Of a DNA stretch of 35,722 bases, positions 1-7,961 are shown one piece after another (position 1 is the first letter of the stretch; each line of letters starts with the position of its first letter). Both the position numbers and the translations under genes were made by a program. The DNA is from Lewinellaceae bacterium (lineage in GTDB: Bacteria > Bacteroidota > Bacteroidia > Chitinophagales > Saprospiraceae): contig CANJPT010000040.1 of the NCBI GenBank assembly GCA_947476195.1, positions 1-35,722 of the forward strand. Reading direction: 5' to 3'. The notes under the pieces were generated by a model. That model searched no databases. It saw only the letters and a list, made by a program, of their open reading frames with translations, and had not been told where the DNA came from.

Positions 1-927
1 ACGCAGGGCATCCTGCTCTCTGCCAACCAGTTCGATTCGCAGGCTGGTTACGACAACTATGCTTCCCGCATAGACAACTCGCTTGGTACTGGCGGCGCAA
101 AGGTTGAATTCAACCAGTTCACCGACATGAACGTCGCCAACCTTTTCGAGAACGACAACTCCGCTTTGCAGACTCATTATAATACCTATCAAGGTGGAGT
201 GGGGGATGTTTCGTGGAAGGTTAAGGGGGCGTTGGCCAATCAGGGCAATCCATTGAACTCCTTAACCCCTAAGCCTGACAATAAGTTTATCTGGGAATGT
301 GGTGTGCCACTGTTAGATATTCGAAATACCAACCCAGTGGCGTTTTCATATTTTGAGCGATTTATTTCTGCTGCAAATACAAATACAATTGTCAAGTGTG
401 TGGATAATGTGTCTGTGATGCAAGATTTTTCTGATAATGGCCCAGCGAACTGTATCATAGTAGACCCTTGCCCAAATCCTCCATATTGCAACGAGCTTAT
501 GGGTCTTTACTTCAGTTCGGGGAACTCGCTGCCCTACCGGAACGACTTGCTGAATGCCTATGTGCGGATGTCTCCTGACGCGGTGGCCGATTCGCTCTAT
601 CTGCCCGGCACGACCCGCGCCATTACGCTGCTGACCAACCGCAATCAACAGGAGGACAAGCGGATACTTACTGCCACCTACGCTTCTTTGGGGAACTATT
701 CCACCGCTCAACAATACTTACAACAAGTCACAGGTGCGACTACTGAGATACAGGATTTCATTTCATACTTTACAGTCCTGATCAACGCCGGCTTAGCGGG
801 GCGAGATGCCTATCACCTTACAGGGGCAGAGTTTACCCAACTCGCACCTCTGATGGCACACACATCAACAGTAGCCGAACTAGTAAAAGTACTTTTTGGA
901 AAGATCATCCACCAATCAAAAAAGTAG
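1..927 (+). CDS. 3' part of an unrecognised, probably secreted repeat protein
   Basis: The reading frame is open from the first base of the window, so the true start lies upstream and the ATG at 127 is probably internal. The visible 308 residues are rich in Asn, Asp and aromatic residues. The stretch up to about residue 60 (SANQFDSQAGYDN, FENDNSAL) looks like the end of a solenoid or beta-helix. Residues of about 180-240 (LLTNRNQQEDKRILTATYASLGNY) read like a helical tetratricopeptide-type segment. There is no C-terminal T9SS sorting domain. The stop is 3 nt before the next ATG, so the two genes are probably co-transcribed. I do not recognise the family; a role at the cell surface is inferred from composition and from the exported neighbour. 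Confidence 0.6.
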   Translation, partial: TQGILLSANQFDSQAGYDNYASRIDNSLGTGGAKVEFNQFTDMNVANLFENDNSALQTHYNTYQGGVGDVSWKVKGALANQGNPLNSLTPKPDNKFIWECGVPLLDIRNTNPVAFSYFERFISAANTNTIVKCVDNVSVMQDFSDNGPANCIIVDPCPNPPYCNELMGLYFSSGNSLPYRNDLLNAYVRMSPDAVADSLYLPGTTRAITLLTNRNQQEDKRILTATYASLGNYSTAQQYLQQVTGATTEIQDFISYFTVLINAGLAGRDAYHLTGAEFTQLAPLMAHTSTVAELVKVLFGKIIHQSKK

Positions 928-930
928 GCG

Positions 931-2487
931 ATGCGCTTATTATTGACACTGGCACTGCTCGCCCAAGTTTGGGCGGGCAGTGCCCAAGTCTATTTTAGTA
1001 AACAAATAGACTGGATGCACAGTGAAGATGCTTTAGGGTTCCTTGCTACCGCAGACTATCGAAATTTTCTTGCAGCAGGAGGAAGCATTAGCCTCGATCC
1101 TTACTTAGATCAGCTTCTCGTAACAAGGTTCGACAGTTTGGGGCAAGTCAAAGAGGTAAAAGGGCTGCTTCCTTCTGGAAGCCTCTATGGCAGTGCAAGA
1201 GGAGTAATCCAGTTGGATGCTCAATACAGCCTAATTATGGGGAATTTTTACACTTTAGCCAATGGAATTGAAAACAGCCAGATTTTTTTGATAAAAGTAA
1301 ATACCCTAACTGGCGATACACTTTGGACAAACCAGTATGGGAAACCGGACTGGCAGGACTTTGGGAGAAGCATAGTGAGAACTAATGATGGCGGCTTTGC
1401 AATTGTAGGAAAAACCTTTCTGGCCAATAATCAACCCCCAGAGAAGATACTGCTAATAAAAATTGATTCAAATTGGAATCAAGTATTTCGAAGAGAATAC
1501 TCCACAAATTTAGGCAATAATCACAGCGGATGGGCCATAGAAGAGACTTATGATAGTGGTTTCATACTTTCATGCATTATGGGGTATCAAGGGGTTTGTC
1601 TTGGGTGTTTGACTTCAGATTTCATGAACGATTTTCTGGTCATGAAGACTGACGCATTGGGCAATGAACAATGGGTCAGGAAGTTTCCTCCCTGGGAATG
1701 GAAGCAATATAGCTGGGGTGGATTTGATATCGGGTTATTGCAGGACAGCACTTATATTATCTTTGGGAACAAATACTATTATATATATAATCAGACTTTC
1801 ACCTATTATTCACGTTATATGCTGTTTCATTTCGATATAAATGGAACATTATTAGATTCGACTTCGTTTGGCGGGGGAGATGGAACATTAATAACTAGGG
1901 CCATTCCTACGAAAGATGACAATTTTCTAGTCACAGCTGCGGAAAATGATTCATCCTTTAGTGGCATAGGGCAAACAGGAGTTCTTCTAAAAATCACTCC
2001 CTCCCTACAATTGCTTTGGAAAAAGGAGTATCATATTAGCCCTCCAGGTGTTAAACTATACGAGAAATTTTTTGATGCGGTTCAATTGCGAGACAACAGT
2101 TTCATTGTTTGTGGCAGAGCCTATGACACAATTACAAATTCAAACGGCTGGATACTCAGAGTAGACTCCCTCGGCTGCCTAGAGCCCGGCTGCCAGCTTA
2201 ACAGCGCCATTGAAGACCCGCCCACTCCAGAGCAAGACATCGGCATCGCCCTATCGCCCAACCCTACCAGCGGCCAAGCCAGGCTCGCGCTCACGCACGA
2301 GGGCGCAATGCTGCTCGGCCTGCGGGTGCTGGATGTGCAGGGGCGGGTGGTTTCGGATATGCAGTTTTTGCGGGCTGCGAGGTGTCGGGAGTGTGTGGTG
2401 GTCTTGGGCTGGGAGCCTGCGGGAGTGTATTTGGTGCAGGTGCGGACAAGCGAGGGCTGGGGGGTAAGGAAAATTGTCAAGCAGTAG
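931..2487 (+). CDS. T9SS-exported protein with type A C-terminal sorting domain
   Basis: 518 residues. A signal peptide is visible at 1-19 (MRLLLTLALLAQVWAGSAQ, with an A-x-A/Q type cleavage region). The body (about 30-410) holds repeated segments of the kind D-S-L-G / G-G-F-A-I-V-G-K / L-I-K-I-D, typical of beta-propeller-like exported Bacteroidota proteins of unknown substrate. The last ~80 residues are a type A sorting domain: SPNPTSGQARLAL, then VLDVQGRVV, then GVYLVQV and a final KIVKQ. Such domains route proteins through the T9SS across the outer membrane and are then cleaved (family knowledge). It starts 3 nt after the preceding gene. The DNA becomes visibly GC-richer from about 2165, where the linker and sorting domain begin. 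Confidence 0.85.
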   Translation: MRLLLTLALLAQVWAGSAQVYFSKQIDWMHSEDALGFLATADYRNFLAAGGSISLDPYLDQLLVTRFDSLGQVKEVKGLLPSGSLYGSARGVIQLDAQYSLIMGNFYTLANGIENSQIFLIKVNTLTGDTLWTNQYGKPDWQDFGRSIVRTNDGGFAIVGKTFLANNQPPEKILLIKIDSNWNQVFRREYSTNLGNNHSGWAIEETYDSGFILSCIMGYQGVCLGCLTSDFMNDFLVMKTDALGNEQWVRKFPPWEWKQYSWGGFDIGLLQDSTYIIFGNKYYYIYNQTFTYYSRYMLFHFDINGTLLDSTSFGGGDGTLITRAIPTKDDNFLVTAAENDSSFSGIGQTGVLLKITPSLQLLWKKEYHISPPGVKLYEKFFDAVQLRDNSFIVCGRAYDTITNSNGWILRVDSLGCLEPGCQLNSAIEDPPTPEQDIGIALSPNPTSGQARLALTHEGAMLLGLRVLDVQGRVVSDMQFLRAARCRECVVVLGWEPAGVYLVQVRTSEGWGVRKIVKQ

Positions 2488-2495
2488 CCCGGAAT

Positions 2496-2700
2496 AGGAA
2501 ATATCCAATGTCCAACATGGAACGCCCAATTTCCAAGGAAGCGTTCGGCAGAATGACTAACCGTAACCGCATTGTGTTGATTTCAACGGATCCCAGGAGC
2601 AGCGCCGATTTTGACATTGGGAGCTCCTTAATGGACATTGGAGATCCTTTTTCGGGGAGCAGGAAAAATATTCAATGTCCAGCAAGGAATATCCAATGTC
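2496..2700. repeat. Cluster of CCAATGTC / GACATTGG repeats, both orientations
   Basis: The 482-bp gap before rpsJ holds at least five copies of a short motif: TCCAATGTCC at 2504-2513, GACATTGG at 2613-2620, GGACATTGG at 2633-2641, TTCAATGTCC at 2671-2680 and ATCCAATGTC at 2691-2700. Related AAGGAAT-type bases lie around several copies. Two forward outer groups enclose an inverted middle group, so the RNA could fold back on itself. No gene is visible; a 121-codon frame crossing it (2382-2747) has no family features. Confidence 0.6.
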
Positions 2701-2846
2701 TTGGGAAGGATTCGGAATATGCGCTTAATATATTGATTAACAACTAATTAATGAAGGATAAACCATTTGGAAATTGGCAGATCCTTGTCGGAGATTGGGT
2801 ATTCACCGCCCGTTTCTCAAATATTTTTAGAAAATAAATAAACCTA

Positions 2847-2879
2847 CTTGAGAATAATTCAAAACTCTTTCTACCTTTG
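2847..2879 (+). promoter_or_regulatory. Candidate Bacteroidota-type promoter for the ribosomal superoperon
   Basis: TACCTTTG at 2872-2879 fits the Bacteroidota -7 consensus TAnnTTTG. CTTG at 2847-2850 lies 21 bp upstream and could serve as the -33 TTTG element (usual spacing about 19-21). It sits about 90 bp before rpsJ, the first gene of the cluster, downstream of the repeat cluster. The transcription start is not determined. Confidence 0.5.
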
Positions 2880-2969
2880 CAGCCGCTTAAGGAAACAGGG
2901 TATCAAATTAAGTTATGTTTGTTCCCATCCAGAAAGCTCAAATCGAAATTTTAAAGTACTTACGAGGTA

Positions 2970-3278
2970 ATGAATCAGAAAATTCGCATTAAACTCCGGT
3001 CTTACGACTACAACTTAGTGGATAAGTCTACTGAGAAAATAGTGAAAACCGTGCGTGCGAGTGGTGCTGTTGTAACTGGCCCGATTCCGCTGCCCACTGA
3101 GAAAGAAGTGTTCACAGTTTTGCGCTCGCCGCACGTGAACAAGAAAGCTCGGGAGCAGTTCCAGTTGCGCACCCACAAGCGCTTGATTGAAATCTACACA
3201 CCGACACAGAAGACGGTGGACGCTCTCTCCAAGTTGGAACTCCCGAGTGGCGTTGATATTCAGGTCAAGTTAACCTAA
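2970..3278 (+). CDS. rpsJ: 30S ribosomal protein S10 (uS10)
   Basis: 102 residues, normal length. It belongs to the head of the small subunit and in other bacteria also acts with NusB in antitermination. Family signatures are clear: [10 protein letters not shown] at the start, TGPIPLPT at about residue 37, [12 protein letters not shown] at about 53 and [11 protein letters not shown] at the end. It opens the S10 operon and is followed by an unusually long 270-nt gap before rplC. Upstream are exported-protein genes rather than fusA or rpsG, so the str operon is not linked here. The bases before the ATG (CGAGGTA) contain a weak purine stretch. Confidence 0.97.
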   Translation: MNQKIRIKLRSYDYNLVDKSTEKIVKTVRASGAVVTGPIPLPTEKEVFTVLRSPHVNKKAREQFQLRTHKRLIEIYTPTQKTVDALSKLELPSGVDIQVKLT

Positions 3279-3337
3279 TGCGCCTGGTCGTCATAGCTTT
3301 TGTTCACCTTAATTTATAAGGTCAATTGAAGCAAAAG

Positions 3338-3501
3338 AGGCCTGTCCGTCTAAGACAATTCGAAGGCGGCCTATTTGATTCTAATGTTTGTGGTTTCCGG
3401 TAGTGGTCAAAGTGTTCTGGGTTATTCCGAATAACTGCCATTTCCGTAAGCGATTCCGGTCAAAGGAAACTCGCTTTTGTGTATCTGCACAACCGGGAAT
3501 C
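3338..3501 (+). promoter_or_regulatory. Candidate structured leader between rpsJ and rplC
   Basis: The 270-nt gap (3279-3548) holds inverted pairs. AGGCC at 3338-3342 can pair with GGCCT at 3368-3372. AAGCGATTCC at 3448-3457 can pair with GGAA (3465-3468) and TCGCTT (3471-3476). GATTCCGGT at 3452-3460 can instead pair with ACCGGGAATC at 3492-3501. The last two stems share bases, so only one can form at a time. That is the layout of a regulatory leader, but I recognise no known family and no ligand can be named. The region is not part of L3, whose conserved N-terminus begins at 3549. Confidence 0.35.
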
Positions 3502-3548
3502 ACGTCAACGAAACGCAACGTCGTTCAACCAATAAATTCTTACAGAAA

Positions 3549-4172
3549 GTGAACGGTCTGATTGGCAAAAAACTGGGAATGACCAGCATCTACGACAGCA
3601 ACGGCAAAAACGTTGCAGTCACTATCATAGAAGCTGGCCCTTGCACTGTAACCCAAGTGCTCACGCAAGACAAAGATGGCTACCAAGCCCTCCAATTGGC
3701 TTACGGCGAACGTAAAATCAAAAACACTCCTAAGCCCCTGATGGGCCACTTCAAAGCCGCTGGCTTAGAAGAACCACTTCACAAAGTGTTGGAATTCAGG
3801 GATATGAATGTTGCTAAAAGCCTCGGTGATGAGGTCACAGTAACAGATGTATTCCAGGAAGGCGACAAAGTGAGCGTGGTCGGCACCTCAAAAGGTAAAG
3901 GTTTCCAAGGTGTGGTGAAGCGCCACGGTTTTGGCGGTGTGATGCAACAAACACACGGCCAGCACAACCGGCTTCGGGCCCCTGGATCCTTGGGTAACTC
4001 TTCCTTTGCTGCTAAAGTAATGAAAGGGATGCGCATGGGTGGACACATGGGGGTGGATCGCATTAAAGTGCGTCGCCTACAAGTCATAAAGATTTTCCCT
4101 GATCAAAATCTCATCCTGGTAAAGGGTGCAGTGCCTGGTCACAAGGGAGCGTACGTAGTCATTGAAAAATAA
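3549..4172 (+). CDS. rplC: 50S ribosomal protein L3 (uL3)
   Basis: 207 residues from a GTG start at 3549 ([12 protein letters not shown]). An in-frame ATG at 3477 would add 24 residues unlike any L3 N-terminus, so the GTG is preferred. L3 is an early-assembling large-subunit protein whose loop reaches toward the peptidyl-transferase centre. Visible signatures are [24 protein letters not shown] (about 115), QQTHGQH (about 138, the region holding the methylated Gln in E. coli) and [11 protein letters not shown]. rplD follows after 27 nt. Length is normal for the family. Confidence 0.93.
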   Translation: MNGLIGKKLGMTSIYDSNGKNVAVTIIEAGPCTVTQVLTQDKDGYQALQLAYGERKIKNTPKPLMGHFKAAGLEEPLHKVLEFRDMNVAKSLGDEVTVTDVFQEGDKVSVVGTSKGKGFQGVVKRHGFGGVMQQTHGQHNRLRAPGSLGNSSFAAKVMKGMRMGGHMGVDRIKVRRLQVIKIFPDQNLILVKGAVPGHKGAYVVIEK

Positions 4173-4199
4173 TTTTTGACCTTATAATTTCCAGAGGAA

Positions 4200-4826
4200 A
4201 TGAAAGTTTCGGTCTATAACATACAAGGCGTAGATACTGGCCGCAAGGTTGAGTTGCCTGCTGATGTGTTTGGCATTGAGCCGCACCAGCACAGTGTTTG
4301 GCTGGATGTGAAGCGATACCTCGCTGCACAGCGCCAAGGCACACACAAATCTAAAGAGCGTAGCGAGATGAGCGGCTCCACACGTAAACTACACAAGCAA
4401 AAAGGCACAGGTGGTTCACGTAAGGGCGACATCAACAACCCGCTTTATCGCGGTGGTGGTCGTGTATTTGGCCCTCGGCCACGCAACTACGACATAGATG
4501 TCAACGCTAAAGTTCGTCGTCTGGCACGTCGCAGTGTACTCTCGGTAAAAGCTTCTGAAGGCAATATCTTTGTAATTGAAGATTTTTCTTTCGATGCTCC
4601 AAAAACGCAGGATTTTTTAAATATTCTGCGCAGCCTTAAGCTAGAGGACAAAAAGCCCCTCACGGTGCTCGCTGCTTACGATCAGATACTTTACAAATCG
4701 TGCCGCAATATTGATCGGGCTTCTATCGCCCCTGCTAGCGATTTGAACACTTATCAGATTCTCAACGCTGGTGCGCTCGTCATTGCCGAAAGTGCCCTTG
4801 AGAAAATCAAAGAGAACTGCGAATAA
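4200..4826 (+). CDS. rplD: 50S ribosomal protein L4 (uL4)
   Basis: 208 residues, normal length. L4 lines the exit tunnel with a long loop and represses the S10 operon in E. coli; whether it does so here is unknown. The conserved loop is clear at about residues 58-100: SEMSGSTRKLHKQKGTGG followed by NPLYRGGGRVFGPRPR. The C-terminal half has the expected alternating alpha/beta pattern ending in ALVIAESALEKI. The start ATG follows AGAGGAA, one of the few plausible Shine-Dalgarno-like stretches in the cluster. Confidence 0.97.
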   Translation: MKVSVYNIQGVDTGRKVELPADVFGIEPHQHSVWLDVKRYLAAQRQGTHKSKERSEMSGSTRKLHKQKGTGGSRKGDINNPLYRGGGRVFGPRPRNYDIDVNAKVRRLARRSVLSVKASEGNIFVIEDFSFDAPKTQDFLNILRSLKLEDKKPLTVLAAYDQILYKSCRNIDRASIAPASDLNTYQILNAGALVIAESALEKIKENCE

Positions 4827-4856
4827 TGGATTGTAGGTGGAAGGCAAACGGTGTTA

Positions 4857-4901
4857 ATCACCAATAAAGCAATCACCAATAAACCACTTACCAATAAAGT
4901 C
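4857..4901 (+). repeat. Three 15-bp tandem repeats directly before rplW
   Basis: Units lie at 4857-4871, 4872-4886 and 4887-4901, sharing the core ACCAATAAA, and end exactly at the rplW ATG at 4902. The period of 15 has no stop in the rplW frame, so the array can be read as ITNKA-type five-residue repeats joined to L23 from a GTG at 4851. L23 homology begins at MAKQILIKP, so the array is more likely untranslated leader. The sense strand is A/C-rich and nearly free of G. Confidence 0.75.
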
Positions 4902-5204
4902 ATGGCTAAGCAAATTTTGATAAAGCCCATCATTACAGAAAAATCTACCCAACTCGCTGACAAGCGGGATACGTATGCTTTCGTAGTGAATAGAGGCGCG
5001 AATAAATTGGAGATTGAAGCTGCTGTTGAAAAAATGTTCAACGTAAATGTAACGCGGGTTAACACCGCGATCATTCCGGGGAAACCAAAATCACGCAGCA
5101 GCAAGACAGCCATTGTTCGCGGTACAAAATCCTCTTACAAAAAGGCTTTTGTGACACTTTCACCAGGCGAGAAGATCGATTTCTTCGGTGGTGAGGAAAA
5201 CTAA
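4902..5204 (+). CDS. rplW: 50S ribosomal protein L23 (uL23)
   Basis: 100 residues from the ATG at 4902, the usual L23 size. L23 sits at the tunnel exit and is the docking site for trigger factor and SRP. Signatures are ILIKPIITEKST near the N-terminus, YAFVVNRGANKLEIEAAVEKMF in the middle, and a basic loop KPKSRSSK before TSSYKKAFVTLSPGEKIDFF-like residues at the end. An upstream GTG at 4851 is in frame but would only add a five-residue repeat encoded by the 15-bp array, so it is rejected. rplB follows after 76 nt. Confidence 0.93.
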   Translation: MAKQILIKPIITEKSTQLADKRDTYAFVVNRGANKLEIEAAVEKMFNVNVTRVNTAIIPGKPKSRSSKTAIVRGTKSSYKKAFVTLSPGEKIDFFGGEEN

Positions 5205-5280
5205 ACATGAACGAGCAAAGGGAAAGCCTTGCACAAGCATGTCTTTCTCAATAACTCTAATATCAACGCTGACATAAAAA

Positions 5281-6105
5281 ATGGCAGTCAAGAAATTTAA
5301 CCCGCTAACGCCAGGCCAACGCTTTCGCGTAGCGGTATCAAGAGACGAACTTACTAAGGGCGCTAAACCTGAAAAGTCGCTGATTGCTTCGGCAAGTAGC
5401 ACTGGGGGCCGTAATTCGGATGGTCATCGTACCATGCGTTATCGCGGTGGAGGCCACAAACGCCGGTATCGTATTATTGATTTCAAGCGCGATAAACAAG
5501 GACAAGCTACGGTTGATTCAATTCAATACGATCCTTTCCGAAGTGCTTACATCGCACTGATCGTATTTGCTGACGGTGAGAAATCCTATATCTTGGCCCC
5601 TAAAGGCTTGGAAGTTGGTCAGAAGATAGAATCAGGACGTGGTGTAGCACCAGAAACGGGTAACTGCCTTTACTTGGCCGAAGTACCATTGGGTGCTATG
5701 ATGCACAACATCGAAATGCAACCTAGTCAAGGTGGCAAATTGGTTCGCAGTGCAGGAGTAGGAGCTGTTATGATGGGTCGTGAAGACCGTTTTGCAGTCG
5801 TTCGAATGCCTTCTGGTGAAGTTCGTCGAATCTTGTTGACCTGCCGGGCTACGATAGGTACAGTCGGAAATCCTGACCATAACCTTGAAATAATGGGTAA
5901 AGCTGGTCGTAATCGTTGGAAAGGTCGTCGTCCACGTGTTCGTCCAGTAGTGATGAACCCTGTAGATCACCCGATGGGTGGTGGTGAGGGTCGCGCATCA
6001 GGTGGACATCCTCGTACCCGCAAAGGCTTCAAATCAAAAGGTGCTAAGACACGGAGCAAAACAAAAGCTTCAAACGCGCTTATCATCAGCCGCAAAACAA
6101 AATAA
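5281..6105 (+). CDS. rplB: 50S ribosomal protein L2 (uL2)
   Basis: 274 residues, full length. L2 contacts both subunits and is needed for peptidyl-transferase activity. It begins [33 protein letters not shown] lies at about residue 57. The late motif [14 protein letters not shown] (about 220) contains the conserved His near the catalytic centre, followed by [14 protein letters not shown]. The start codon is preceded by an A-run (ACATAAAAA), typical of non-Shine-Dalgarno Bacteroidota leaders. Codon use matches the neighbours. Confidence 0.97.
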   Translation: MAVKKFNPLTPGQRFRVAVSRDELTKGAKPEKSLIASASSTGGRNSDGHRTMRYRGGGHKRRYRIIDFKRDKQGQATVDSIQYDPFRSAYIALIVFADGEKSYILAPKGLEVGQKIESGRGVAPETGNCLYLAEVPLGAMMHNIEMQPSQGGKLVRSAGVGAVMMGREDRFAVVRMPSGEVRRILLTCRATIGTVGNPDHNLEIMGKAGRNRWKGRRPRVRPVVMNPVDHPMGGGEGRASGGHPRTRKGFKSKGAKTRSKTKASNALIISRKTK

Positions 6106-6159
6106 ATGAGGATTTGATCATTTGTTGATATGGTTGTTCGGTTTTCCGTATCTCCAGGT

Positions 6160-6207
6160 CTCCAAATACACAAATCACCAAATACACAAATAAACGCATC
6201 AACACCG
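6160..6207 (+). repeat. 8/16-bp tandem repeat directly before rpsS
   Basis: Two 16-bp units (6160-6175 and 6176-6191) differ by one base and are each two related 8-mers ending in CAAAT. The 8-bp register continues loosely through 6192-6207 to one base before the rpsS ATG at 6209. The sense strand is A/C-rich. GTTGAT-type bases earlier in the spacer (about 6124) could pair with ATCAAC near 6198. Confidence 0.65.
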
Positions 6208-6208
6208 T

Positions 6209-6475
6209 ATGCCGCGTTCACTCAAAAAAGGCCCTTACATCCACCACTCGTTGTTGGAAAAGGTTGAAAAAGCAAAGGCGAGCAACCGCAAACAGGTCAT
6301 CAAGACCTGGAGCCGCTCTTCGATGATTATTCCTACCATGGTGGGTGAAACCATCGCGGTACACAATGGCAAAACGTTTGTACCGGTTTTTGTGACCGAG
6401 AACATGGTAGGCCATAAACTCGGAGAATTTTCTCCTACGCGTAACTTCCGTGGTCACGGAGGCAACAGAAAGTAA
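6209..6475 (+). CDS. rpsS: 30S ribosomal protein S19 (uS19)
   Basis: 88 residues, normal length. S19 lies in the head of the small subunit next to S13, near the A site. Conserved blocks are [19 protein letters not shown] at the start, [21 protein letters not shown] in the middle, and [24 protein letters not shown] at the end. A tandem-repeat leader precedes it and a second, different repeat spacer separates it from rplV. Confidence 0.97.
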   Translation: MPRSLKKGPYIHHSLLEKVEKAKASNRKQVIKTWSRSSMIIPTMVGETIAVHNGKTFVPVFVTENMVGHKLGEFSPTRNFRGHGGNRK

Positions 6476-6479
6476 ATTT

Positions 6480-6543
6480 GATAATTCGATAATGAGATAA
6501 TTAACTAATTATCAATTTATCACATTGTACAAATTATCACATC
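6480..6543 (+). repeat. 8-bp period repeat/stem-loop between rpsS and rplV
   Basis: Three 8-bp units beginning GATAAT occur at 6480, 6488 and 6496, starting within a few bases of the rpsS stop. The 8-bp register continues to 6543 with the complementary motif (AATTATC at about 6508-6514 and 6533-6539, TTATC in between). One side of the spacer can therefore pair with the other. The rplV ATG is at 6551. Confidence 0.7.
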
Positions 6544-6550
6544 CAATACA

Positions 6551-6916
6551 ATGGAAGCAGTAGCTAAACTGAGAAACGTCCCGATGTCACCGCGCAAAAT
6601 GCGCCTTGTAGTGGACAATATTCGCGGCAAGAAAGTAGTAGATGCCTTAGGTATCTTGCGCTATACCAATAAAGAAGCAGCCATTTGGCTCGAAAAATTG
6701 GTTCTTTCCGCGGTAAGCAACTGGGAGCAGAAATACGACCAGGTAGGTGGAGCCGATGAATTCGATCTCGTTATTAAAACGGCGTTCGTTGACCCAGGCA
6801 CTATTATCTATCGCTTCCTCCCTGCGCCACAAGGACGTGCTTACCGCGTCCGTAAACGTCGCAACCACGTTACCATCGTTGTCGAAAATCGCATCGCGCT
6901 GGAACAAAAAGCTTAA
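6551..6916 (+). CDS. rplV: 50S ribosomal protein L22 (uL22)
   Basis: 121 residues, typical size. L22 reaches into the exit tunnel with a beta-hairpin; changes in that hairpin affect macrolides in other species. The N-terminal block [20 protein letters not shown] and [19 protein letters not shown] match the family, followed by the tunnel hairpin region ending [18 protein letters not shown]. The usual RAKGRAxRI block appears here as [12 protein letters not shown]. rpsC follows after 50 nt with no repeat in the gap. Confidence 0.96.
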   Translation: MEAVAKLRNVPMSPRKMRLVVDNIRGKKVVDALGILRYTNKEAAIWLEKLVLSAVSNWEQKYDQVGGADEFDLVIKTAFVDPGTIIYRFLPAPQGRAYRVRKRRNHVTIVVENRIALEQKA

Positions 6917-6966
6917 ACCGCTTTGAAAAACACAAATTCGTACCATCTTTCATTCAGTCAAGAATA

Positions 6967-7881
6967 ATGGGTCAAAAAGCAAATCCGATAGGTAACCGTC
7001 TAGGCATTATCCGTGGTTGGGACTCCAACTGGTTCGCCGACAAAGATTACGGCCTTAAAGTGGTTGAGGATGAAAAAATCCGCACCTACCTTCGCGCTCG
7101 ACGTCCAAAAACGGCTACAGCAGATCCACGTGATCGTAATAAGCCAGTACAAAACGGTATTAGCCGAATTGCCATCGAACGTACCATGCGTCGTGTTACG
7201 GTAACTATCCACACTAGCCGTCCTGGTATCATTATAGGTAAAGGTGGTAAGGAAGTTGACCTGATCAAAGAAGAATTGAAAATCCTGACAGGTAAAGAAA
7301 TTCAAATTAATATTTTTGAAATTCGTAAGCCTGAACTGGACGCAAATATTGTAGGCGAACAGATCGCCAAACAAATCGAGGCACGTATCAATCACCGTCG
7401 CGCAATCAAAGGAGCCATTCAAGGAACCATGCGTGCTGGTGGAGAAGGCATCAAGGTCCGTATTAGTGGACGTGTTGGTGGTGCTGAGATCGCTCGTACA
7501 GAGGAGTACAAAGAGGGGCGTACCCCACTGCATACTTTCCGTGCGGACATTGACTACGCACTTGTAGAAGCTCAAACGGTTTACGGTAAAATCGGCATCA
7601 AAGTTTGGCTCTTCAAAGGTGAGGTCTTACAGAAACGTGAACTTACTCCATTCGCAGCAGCAGAAGGAACTGGTGGAGATCGTAGAGATGACCGTAGAGA
7701 TGATCGCGGTGGAAGAGGTGGAGATGACCGCAGAGGTGGTGGAGGTGGTGACCGCAGAGGCGGTGGTGGTGGAAGAGGTGGAGATGACCGCAGAGGCGGC
7801 GGCGCCGGCGGCGACCGCAGAGGTGGCCCAGGAGGTGGCGGTGACCGCAGAGGCGGTGGTGGAGGCGGTGGACGTCGTTAA
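6967..7881 (+). CDS. rpsC: 30S ribosomal protein S3 (uS3) with long Gly/Arg/Asp tail
   Basis: 304 residues, versus about 205-240 for ordinary S3. S3 lines the mRNA entry channel and takes part in mRNA unwinding. Residues 1-235 are canonical: [20 protein letters not shown], a KH domain with [18 protein letters not shown] (about 88; GxxG is GKGG), and [25 protein letters not shown]. After about residue 237 comes a tail of some 67 residues made almost only of Gly, Arg and Asp (blocks such as GGDRRGGGG and DDRRDDRGG). It resembles RGG boxes of RNA-binding proteins. The tail is encoded by a degenerate tandem repeat and is probably disordered; its role is unknown. Confidence 0.96.
   Translation: MGQKANPIGNRLGIIRGWDSNWFADKDYGLKVVEDEKIRTYLRARRPKTATADPRDRNKPVQNGISRIAIERTMRRVTVTIHTSRPGIIIGKGGKEVDLIKEELKILTGKEIQINIFEIRKPELDANIVGEQIAKQIEARINHRRAIKGAIQGTMRAGGEGIKVRISGRVGGAEIARTEEYKEGRTPLHTFRADIDYALVEAQTVYGKIGIKVWLFKGEVLQKRELTPFAAAEGTGGDRRDDRRDDRGGRGGDDRRGGGGGDRRGGGGGRGGDDRRGGGAGGDRRGGPGGGGDRRGGGGGGGRR
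7672..7878 (+). repeat. Minisatellite-like repeat coding the S3 tail
   Basis: About 200 bp of purine-rich repeats built from GACCGCAGAGG and GGTGGTGG-type units, all in frame with rpsC and ending just before its stop codon. Variation in copy number would lengthen or shorten the RGG-like tail without breaking the frame wherever the unit is a multiple of three. Confidence 0.8.
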
Positions 7882-7961
7882 GTCTACAGCAAATTCGAGC
7901 GGAGTCAATAGATCCGCACTTAAACACAAACATTGGACAGGCTTTTTAAATCATCCAAACG

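Noticed and set aside
2382-2747. A 121-codon plus-strand frame overlapping the end of the T9SS gene and the repeat cluster
   Set aside because: It overlaps a well-supported sorting domain in another frame and then runs through repeats; no recognisable protein pattern.
3132-3141. CACGTGAACA inside rpsJ, resembling half of a parS site
   Set aside because: Only half of the palindromic parS consensus is present and it lies in a conserved coding motif (SPHVNKK), so chance similarity is more likely.
7627-7933. Minus-strand and alternative-frame ORFs over the S3 tail, rich in Ser/Thr/Ala or His/Leu
   Set aside because: They are by-products of the simple repeat coding the Gly/Arg tail; no independent start context or motif.
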